The notes under the pieces were generated by a model that was given only the letters and a program-made list of their open reading frames with translations, did not search any database and was not told the DNA's origin. Below are positions 7,959-12,389 of a stretch of DNA of 12,389 nt, piece by piece. Positions within the stretch are counted from its first letter, which is position 1. The number at the start of each line of letters is the position of its first letter. Origin of the DNA: CAIWXH01 sp964555675 (GTDB lineage Bacteria > Chloroflexota > Chloroflexia > Chloroflexales > Chloroflexaceae); NCBI GenBank assembly GCA_964555675.1, contig CAZKTU010000207.1:1-12389 (forward strand), written 5' to 3'. The translations under genes and the position numbers were made by a program.

Positions 7959-10223
7959 TCAAATCCCTATATCTCGTGCGCGTCGCGCGGGGAAAGTATA
8001 GCACAGGCAGAAAGCCCGCAGGGCCTCGTCGCCGATCGCCTCGGCTGTGGCCAGGGCCTGCGCCAGGGCCGCCTCGGACTCGGCGTAGCGGCCGAGGAAG
8101 CGGCAGAAGTGACCGCGCCAGGCTCTGATGCGGGCGAGCAGGTGGGTCGTCTCGCCGGCGGGGAGCGCCGCCAGCCGCGCCTCGGCGGCGGCGAGGGCGG
8201 CCGCGCCTTCTTCCAGGTCGTTGCGCAGCTCGCAAAAATGGGCCAGGCCATCGAGCATCAGCGCCAGTGCGGCGAGATCGGCGGCCTCGAGCGCCCAGGC
8301 CCACGCGGCGCGCAGATTAGGCTCCTCGCGGGCCATCGCGCTCAGGGCGGCGGGCTGCTCGTCGCCACACAGGCCCTGGGCCAGGCGCGCGGCCAGCTCG
8401 CTCATGAAGCGGCAGTGAGCGACCCGGAGCAGCCGTTCGTCGTCAGGGGTCTCGGCCAGGCGCTCGGCGGCATATGGCAGCAGCAGCGGGTGGAGAGCAT
8501 AGCGCCCTTCGGCCGAGCGTTGTAGCAGCGAGCAGTCCTGGAGGTCCGCCAGATCGGCCAGGCTCGCCCCGACAACACTGCGGGCGGCCTCGGCGCTGAA
8601 GCCGCCCCTGAATACGGCGAGGCGGCGGAAGGTGGCCTGGCGGGAGGGGCTGAGCAGGCGCCACGCGTGATCGAAGGCCGCCCGCATGCTGCGGTGGCGG
8701 GCCGGCAGATCGCGCACAGAGGTCTGGAGCAGATCGGGGCTGTGCTCGAGCGCCGCCAGAATCTCGGCCGGGCTCAGGCTGCGCGCCCAGGTCGCCGCCA
8801 GCTCGATACCGAGGGGCAGGCCTTCCATGAACGCGCAGATCTGGCCTACGATGGTCTGGTTCTCGGGGGTCAGGGCAAAGTCGGGGCGGACCTGGCGAGC
8901 CCGCTGGACGAAGAGTTTGATGGCGGCGGGGCCGGGGTAGCTCAGACCTGCGAGGGGCAGCACATGCTCAGCCCGCAGGGCCAGGCGCTCGCGCGAGGTC
9001 ACCAACAGCTTGATGCGCGGCCCGGCAGCCAGTAGTGCGAGGGGCAGCTCGGCGCCCTCGGCCACCTGCTCGAGGTTGTCGAGAAGCAGCAGCAGCTCGC
9101 GCTGACTGGCGGCGACGCGCAGGGCCTCGAGGGGCTGCGCGCCCGCCGTGTTCGCGCCGAGGGCCGCCGCCGTCAGGTTGATGGCCTCGGGCAGCGTGAG
9201 AGCCTCGTCGAGGGCGACCTGCCGGGCCCCGTCGGCGAAGCGCGAGGCCAGAGCCGTCGCGGCCTGGAGGGCCAGGCGGGTCTTGCCGCTGCCGCCCGGG
9301 CCGGTGATCGTGACCAGGCGACACGCGGGGTCGTCGAAGCGGTCGAGCAGCCACGCCAGCTCGGTTTCGCGCCCGACGAAGCCGTCGGGGGCCGCGGGGA
9401 GGTTGCTGCGGCGGGCGGGCCCGGGCCTGATTGCGGCGGGTCTGACGAGCGAGGGGGCGAGCTCGTCGCGGGCGACCCGCTCGAAGAGCTCGGTGGTCTC
9501 GGCCTGGGGCGCGACGCCGAGCTCGGCGCCCAGCAGCGCGACGCAGCTCTGATACTGGCGCAGGGCCTCGCTGCGCCGCCCGTCGGCCGCGTAGAGGCTC
9601 ATGAGTAGGCGGTGGGCCGCCTCGTTGAGCGGGTCGAGTTCGAGCCAGCGTCGGCTGTAGACCAGGGCGGTCTCGGCGGCCTGGGGGCTGTAGCGCTCGT
9701 GATGCAGGGCCAGGGCCTGGAGGGCCCAGCCCAGCTCGCGGCGCAGAGCCTCGCGCTGGGCCAGCTGCCAGGCTTCGAAGTCGGGGTTTTGAGGCAGGCT
9801 GAAGCCCTGGAGCAGGTCGCCCCGATAGAGGGCGTCGGCGGCGCGCAGCTGCTCGGCGCAGTCGGGGCAGACGGTCGAGCCGTCGAGGTGGTGGGCGCGG
9901 ACGACGGCCACCAGGGCGGTGAAGCGCCGCGCGTCCACCGTCACCGCCGCGCGGCTCAGGCTGAGCGAGCGCCGGTCGGCGCTGATCCAGGCGACGGGCG
10001 CAGCCGTCCTCAGGGCGGGGAGCGTGGCCCGCAGAGCCCCTCTGGCGCGCTCTTGGCTGAGCTCGGGCCAGAGCATGGCGGCCAGCTCGTCGCGGGCCGT
10101 GGGCAGCTCGGCGAGGGCCAGGTAGGCGGCGAGGGCCAGGGCCTTGCGGCGCTCGATTGACAGGGGCTGATCGCGCCAGAGCAGGCGCGGCGGGCCACAT
10201 AACAATATCGTTACTTCGGGCAC
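7959..10223 (-). CDS. SARP/BTAD-type transcriptional regulator with NB-ARC-like ATPase and truncated TPR domain
   Basis: A 754-residue cytoplasmic regulator of the AfsR/DnrI class. Residues about 1-95 form an OmpR-like winged-helix DNA-binding domain (ERRKALALAAYLAL, then LWPELSQERARGALR). Residues 96-250 form the bacterial transcriptional activator (BTAD) domain (FEAWQLAQREALRRELG, LELDPLNEAAHRLLMSLY, GRRSEALRQY, ELGVAPQAETTELFERV). Residues about 281-500 are a STAND/NB-ARC-like ATPase with Walker A GPGGSGKT (308-315), Walker B LLLLLDNLE (377-385), TSRERL (409-414) and GLPLGIEL (468-475). A winged-helix region and TPR-like helices follow to about 740. The protein ends abruptly in CYTFPARRARDIGI inside a TPR helix, where relatives usually continue with more repeats. 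The start is GTG at 10223, preceded by GGAG with a 6-nt spacer. The stop lies 6 bp before the macroglobulin ATG, so the pair is likely cotranscribed and translationally coupled. ATP binding with effector sensing through the TPR region is expected from the family; the effector is unknown. Confidence 0.9.
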   Translation of the reverse strand: MPEVTILLCGPPRLLWRDQPLSIERRKALALAAYLALAELPTARDELAAMLWPELSQERARGALRATLPALRTAAPVAWISADRRSLSLSRAAVTVDARRFTALVAVVRAHHLDGSTVCPDCAEQLRAADALYRGDLLQGFSLPQNPDFEAWQLAQREALRRELGWALQALALHHERYSPQAAETALVYSRRWLELDPLNEAAHRLLMSLYAADGRRSEALRQYQSCVALLGAELGVAPQAETTELFERVARDELAPSLVRPAAIRPGPARRSNLPAAPDGFVGRETELAWLLDRFDDPACRLVTITGPGGSGKTRLALQAATALASRFADGARQVALDEALTLPEAINLTAAALGANTAGAQPLEALRVAASQRELLLLLDNLEQVAEGAELPLALLAAGPRIKLLVTSRERLALRAEHVLPLAGLSYPGPAAIKLFVQRARQVRPDFALTPENQTIVGQICAFMEGLPLGIELAATWARSLSPAEILAALEHSPDLLQTSVRDLPARHRSMRAAFDHAWRLLSPSRQATFRRLAVFRGGFSAEAARSVVGASLADLADLQDCSLLQRSAEGRYALHPLLLPYAAERLAETPDDERLLRVAHCRFMSELAARLAQGLCGDEQPAALSAMAREEPNLRAAWAWALEAADLAALALMLDGLAHFCELRNDLEEGAAALAAAEARLAALPAGETTHLLARIRAWRGHFCRFLGRYAESEAALAQALATAEAIGDEALRAFCLCYTFPARRARDIGI
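7968..8003 (-). promoter_or_regulatory. Extended -10 promoter and ribosome binding site for the macroglobulin gene inside the regulator's 3' end
   Basis: On the minus strand TGCTATACT (8003-7995) has the form of an extended -10 element (TGnTATAAT type), about 43 bp before the ATG at 7952. No good -35 lies 17 bp upstream. Further down, AGGGA (within GAT ATA GGG ATT TGA, the regulator's last codons) serves as the Shine-Dalgarno sequence. The macroglobulin gene could therefore be expressed by read-through from the regulator and also from its own start site. Confidence 0.5.
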
Positions 10224-10235
10224 AAGGAACTCCGC

Positions 10236-10275
10236 TGGGGCGACCGTGTTGCGATTCTGTTGCGGATTTGTGGCG
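10236..10275 (+). promoter_or_regulatory. Four direct heptamer repeats at 11-bp spacing, candidate SARP operator
   Basis: TGGGGCG (10236-10242), TGTTGCG (10247-10253), TGTTGCG (10258-10264) and TGTGGCG (10269-10275) follow each other with exact 4-bp spacers (accg, attc, gatt). SARP-family regulators are known to bind direct heptamers at 11-bp (one helical turn) spacing that overlap the -35 region, with the last heptamer about 8 bp before the -10. Here the last heptamer ends 9 bp before TATTAT (10285-10290). The array adjoins a gene for exactly such a regulator, which supports it as that protein's site. The spacing is seen; binding is inferred. Confidence 0.65.
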
Positions 10276-10306
10276 CCTGGCCTGTATTATACGCGAGCCG
10301 CAACAG
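10257..10306. repeat. 9-bp perfect inverted repeat flanking the shared -10
   Basis: CTGTTGCGG (10257-10265) and CCGCAACAG (10298-10306) are exact reverse complements, 41 bp apart start to start, close to four helical turns. The left arm contains the third heptamer of the array; the right arm is an isolated copy in opposite orientation beyond the -10. It could be a second regulator site allowing bridging across the promoter. Confidence 0.6.
10284..10292. promoter_or_regulatory. Shared -10 element readable on both strands
   Basis: GTATTATAC gives TATTAT (10285-10290) on the plus strand and the perfect consensus TATAAT (10291-10286) on the minus strand. Rightward, a weak -35 (TTGCGG, 10260-10265) lies 19 bp upstream inside the heptamer array, as expected for an activator-dependent promoter. 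Leftward, I find no good -35; the transcript would start near 10279 and leave a leader of about 55 nt before the GTG at 10223. Most of the heptamer array would then lie just downstream of the leftward start site. Confidence 0.55.
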
Positions 10307-10322
10307 TAATGGTGCGAATCTT

Positions 10323-10345
10323 CCCGGCGTTGTGCCGGGCTCTTT
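10323..10345 (+). terminator. GC-rich hairpin with short T-rich tail in the rightward leader, possible attenuator
   Basis: CCCGGC (10323-10328) pairs with GCCGGG (10334-10339) around the 5-nt loop GTTGT and is followed by CTCTTT. The stem is perfect, but the T tract is short and broken, so termination would be weak. It lies about 26 nt after the predicted rightward start site and some 200 bp before the beta-helix gene. Early attenuation of that transcript is possible. Confidence 0.35.
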
Positions 10346-10375
10346 GTGTCGTGTCGCACAGAACCATACGTAACT

Positions 10376-10426
10376 CTACGTAGGCCCGGCGCGCCGCCGC
10401 CCGACGTGGCGAGTTTACTACGTAGG
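10376..10426. repeat. Two CTACGTAGG copies with TACGTA palindromes
   Basis: CTACGTAGG occurs at 10376-10384 and 10418-10426, 42 bp apart, each containing the 8-bp palindrome CTACGTAG. A third TACGTA core lies at 10367-10372, 10 bp before the first. Repeated palindromes in phase with the helix suggest a dimeric protein site; no regulator can be assigned. Confidence 0.45.
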
Positions 10427-10436
10427 ATAGGCCGTA

Positions 10437-10456
10437 GCCTGCCTGATGCGGCAGGC
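10437..10456. other. Perfect 7-bp hairpin in the intergenic leader
   Basis: GCCTGCC (10437-10443) pairs with GGCAGGC (10450-10456) around the 6-nt loop TGATGC. No T tract follows, so it is not an obvious terminator. It may be a stable element of the long 5' leader of the beta-helix gene. Confidence 0.4.
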
Positions 10457-10467
10457 CGGGGTTTGGC

Positions 10468-10531
10468 GTAGGCTAAGGGGACCTGGCTCTGGTGCAGTGA
10501 CAGCCGGGGGGCTGCTCAGTGTGTAGGCTAA
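10468..10531 (+). repeat. GTAGGCTAA direct repeats
   Basis: Exact copies lie at 10468-10476 and 10523-10531, 55 bp apart (five turns of 11 bp). A near copy, GTAGGATAG, lies at 10422-10430. They could be additional regulator half-sites or chance in a compositionally distinct region. Confidence 0.3.
10498..10518. other. Bulged hairpin upstream of the beta-helix gene
   Basis: TGA-CAGCC (10498-10505) pairs with GGCTG-TCA (10510-10518, with C10515 bulged) around a GGGG loop. It ends about 30 nt before the TTG start and could influence access to the ribosome binding site. Only the pairing is seen; no function is established. Confidence 0.35.
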
Positions 10532-10548
10532 ACTAGCGGGGGACGACC

Positions 10549-12389
10549 TTGATTACGCTTCGTGCTGCTCGGAATGTTGGCGCTCGGCTGACCTTGATGA
10601 TCATAGCGGCGGCAGCTGCCCTGCTCTCAGCGATTGCCGTTCCTGCCTCGGTCGCCCGGGCCGAGAGCTATACACCGGCCTGTAGCGCCGCGGCGCTGAT
10701 CGCGGCGATCGGCGATGCCCAGGCGAGCCCCGCGGCCAGCCGAATTGTGCTGCCCGCTGCATGCACGTTCACGCTAACCACCGTCAATTCCGATGTCTTC
10801 AATGGGCCCAACGGCCTGCCGGTCATCGACGCGAGCGGCGGCCCGCTTACGATCATCGGCAACGGCGCGACGATTACCCGGGCAGGGGGCGCGCCCGACT
10901 TCCGCCTCTTCGAAGTTCAGGCCGGCGGCGACCTGACCCTGGTCGAGCTGACCCTGAGCAATGGCGATGTGGAGGACAACGGGCCTGGCTCGCCGACCAG
11001 CTTTCTAGGCGGGGCGATCCTGAGCCAGGGCACGCTGACGATTATCGGCAGCACGCTGGCGAATAACCTCTCGGGGAACGGCGGCGGCGCGATCTTTAGC
11101 AGCGGTGGCGGCGCCAGCCTGACGATTACGCGTAGCGCGATTGTCGATAACGTGACCCTGTCCGAGGGCGGCGGCATCCTGAACGGGGGCGCCATGGCGC
11201 TCTCCAGCAGCTCGCTGCTCAACAATGCGGCCGGCAACAGCGGCAGCGGCGATGGCGGCGGTATCTGGAACGGCGGCACGGCGACCTTGAGCGGCGTCAC
11301 CCTGGCGGAGAACAGCGCCAACAACCTCGGCAACCAGATCTATAACAACGGCTCGATGAGCGTCCAGAGCTCGATCATCTACGACGATCAGCCGGGCTTC
11401 AACTGCATTGCCCCGACCGCCCTGACCGACGCGGGCGGGAATATTGAGTTCGATACGACCGAAGCCGCGGCCTGCGGCATCGGCACGGCTGTCGACCCCC
11501 TGCTCGGCGCCCGCACGGGCACGCCCCCCTACAGGCCGCTCAGCCTCGGCAGCCCCGCGGCGACGGCCGCCAGCGCCTGCACGACCCTCGACCAGCGTGG
11601 CATCTATCGCCTGGCCGACGACGCCACCGCCTGCGCCGCCGGCGCGGTCGAGCTCGGCGACGGCACGGCGACGATCACCTTCGACGGCCTGACGCCAGGC
11701 TCCGGCGCGGGCGCCCTCACCACCCTCGACACGGCGTACGCCCCTCGCGGGGTGACCTTCGATGCGTTCAACACGGTCAGCACCAACGGCGCCACCGTCA
11801 CCGTCTTGACCGACCCGGGCGGCGCCGACCTGCTGGTCAACTTCGCCTACCCGGTCGAATTCGTCAGCGTCGACTACATCGGCACAAGCCAGCCGAACCT
11901 GCTCGTCGCCCGCCAGCTAACCGGCAGCGCGTCGACGATCGATAACGCTGACGACCCACTGATCGCCACGGCGAGCAGCCCGACCGCCGGCGTGCTCGCG
12001 ATCAGCGGCCAGTGCATTCGCTCGCTGCAGATCGAAAACCAGAATTTCAGCTTCGTGCTCGACGATCTGGTCTTCCGGCCCCAGGCCGGCAACGACGCCG
12101 ACGGCGATACTATTGTCGACGCCTGCGACCCCAGCGAGTTCGTCGTCACCAACCTCAACGACACCGGCCCCGGCTCGCTCCACGACGCGATTCTCGAGGC
12201 CAATGCCGAGCCCGACCGCTCGCTGATCCGCTTCGCCATCCCCGGGGCCGGCCAGCAGACCGTCACTAGCGCCGTGACGCGCCCCGTGATTACGGCGCCC
12301 GTGACGATCGACGGCTACACCCAGACCGACTCGCTGCGCAACCGATTGGCCCAGGGCTGGAACGGCGTGATCCAGATCGAGCTCAATGG
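10549..12389 (+). CDS. Secreted multi-module right-handed beta-helix (CSLREA/POMP-like) surface protein, 3' end outside window
   Basis: At least 613 codons, open to the window edge. The TTG at 10549 is chosen because GGGGGA precedes it and it supplies the basic n-region (ITLRAARNVGAR) of a signal peptide cleaved near VARA|ESY (after residue 38). The next ATG (10597) would lose that charge, and an in-frame TAG at 10534 bars earlier starts. Modules in order: a cap segment from C45 (CSAAALIAAIGDAQASP, then NGPNGLPVIDASGG); beta-helix coils about 117-290 with repeated GGGI and GGAI turns (GGAILSQGTLTI, GGGAIFSSGGG, EGGGILNGGA, DGGGIWNGGT); an end segment to about 370 (VDPLLGA, LDQRGIYR, AAGAVEL); a beta-sandwich about 376-512 (TITFDGLTPG, APRGVTFDAF); a thrombospondin type 3-like calcium loop DADGDTIVDACDP; and a second CSLREA-like start, VTNLNDTGPGSLHDAILEAN (533-552). 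Such proteins are cell-surface or extracellular; adhesion or polysaccharide binding is plausible but unproven. It is divergent from the regulator and may be its target. Confidence 0.85.
   Translation, partial: MITLRAARNVGARLTLMIIAAAAALLSAIAVPASVARAESYTPACSAAALIAAIGDAQASPAASRIVLPAACTFTLTTVNSDVFNGPNGLPVIDASGGPLTIIGNGATITRAGGAPDFRLFEVQAGGDLTLVELTLSNGDVEDNGPGSPTSFLGGAILSQGTLTIIGSTLANNLSGNGGGAIFSSGGGASLTITRSAIVDNVTLSEGGGILNGGAMALSSSSLLNNAAGNSGSGDGGGIWNGGTATLSGVTLAENSANNLGNQIYNNGSMSVQSSIIYDDQPGFNCIAPTALTDAGGNIEFDTTEAAACGIGTAVDPLLGARTGTPPYRPLSLGSPAATAASACTTLDQRGIYRLADDATACAAGAVELGDGTATITFDGLTPGSGAGALTTLDTAYAPRGVTFDAFNTVSTNGATVTVLTDPGGADLLVNFAYPVEFVSVDYIGTSQPNLLVARQLTGSASTIDNADDPLIATASSPTAGVLAISGQCIRSLQIENQNFSFVLDDLVFRPQAGNDADGDTIVDACDPSEFVVTNLNDTGPGSLHDAILEANAEPDRSLIRFAIPGAGQQTVTSAVTRPVITAPVTIDGYTQTDSLRNRLAQGWNGVIQIELN

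Larger units (their letters stand above)
10224..10548. other. Divergent intergenic control region of 325 bp
   Basis: This region separates the leftward regulator-macroglobulin unit from the rightward beta-helix gene. It holds a heptamer array (10236-10275), a shared -10 (10284-10292), a 9-bp inverted repeat around it, a hairpin with a short T-rich tail (10323-10345), two CTACGTAGG palindromic copies, two further hairpins and two GTAGGCTAA copies. I see no tRNA, no recognisable riboswitch class and no convincing protein gene. Confidence 0.75.

Noticed and set aside
8968..10359. 463-codon leftward frame overlapping the regulator
   Set aside because: Arg/Pro/Ala-rich shadow frame; the other leftward frame contains winged-helix, BTAD and Walker motifs.
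10380..10548. Cobalamin or cyclic-di-GMP riboswitch
   Set aside because: None of the conserved boxes of these classes could be found; only generic hairpins are visible.

Overview
The window is a GC-rich bacterial scaffold with one run of 100 Ns. It is dense with secreted or surface-anchored proteins rich in Ala, Pro and Gly. The protein types together (a BTAD/AAA/TPR regulator, a T-type M14 carboxypeptidase with a C-terminal beta-sandwich, a bacterial alpha-2-macroglobulin with Ig-like repeats, and a CSLREA/beta-helix surface protein), plus CTTCATC-type heptanucleotide repeats, suggest a filamentous Chloroflexota relative (Chloroflexales/Roseiflexaceae-like). This is an inference; the window holds no rRNA or other marker gene.

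Layout. (1) 1-78: heptanucleotide repeats forming a long inverted repeat just past a stop codon, a probable leftward terminator. (2) 79-2440, minus strand: a lipoprotein gene followed 13 bp later by a secreted M14 zinc carboxypeptidase, probably one transcription unit with a promoter near 2494-2512. (3) 2525-7952, minus strand: one large alpha-2-macroglobulin-like gene, interrupted by the assembly gap at 5735-5834. It has four N-terminal Ig-like repeats and a thioester-type domain without a thioester motif. (4) 7959-10223, minus strand: a SARP-type (BTAD) ATPase regulator ending 6 bp before the macroglobulin gene and apparently truncated within its TPR domain. (5) 10224-10548: a divergent intergenic region with four heptamers at an exact 11-bp period, a -10 element readable on both strands, inverted repeats and several hairpins. 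(6) 10549-12389, plus strand: the 5' part of a secreted multi-module beta-helix protein that runs off the window.

Working model (inference). The regulator binds the heptamer array. There it would activate the divergent surface-protein gene and occlude its own promoter, which also feeds the macroglobulin gene downstream. The products would form a cell-surface set: a large anchored macroglobulin-fold protein, a secreted carboxypeptidase with a partner lipoprotein, and a beta-helix adhesin-like protein. The most notable signal is the regulator's operator region; next are the thioester-less macroglobulin linked to a SARP-type regulator and the abrupt end of that regulator.
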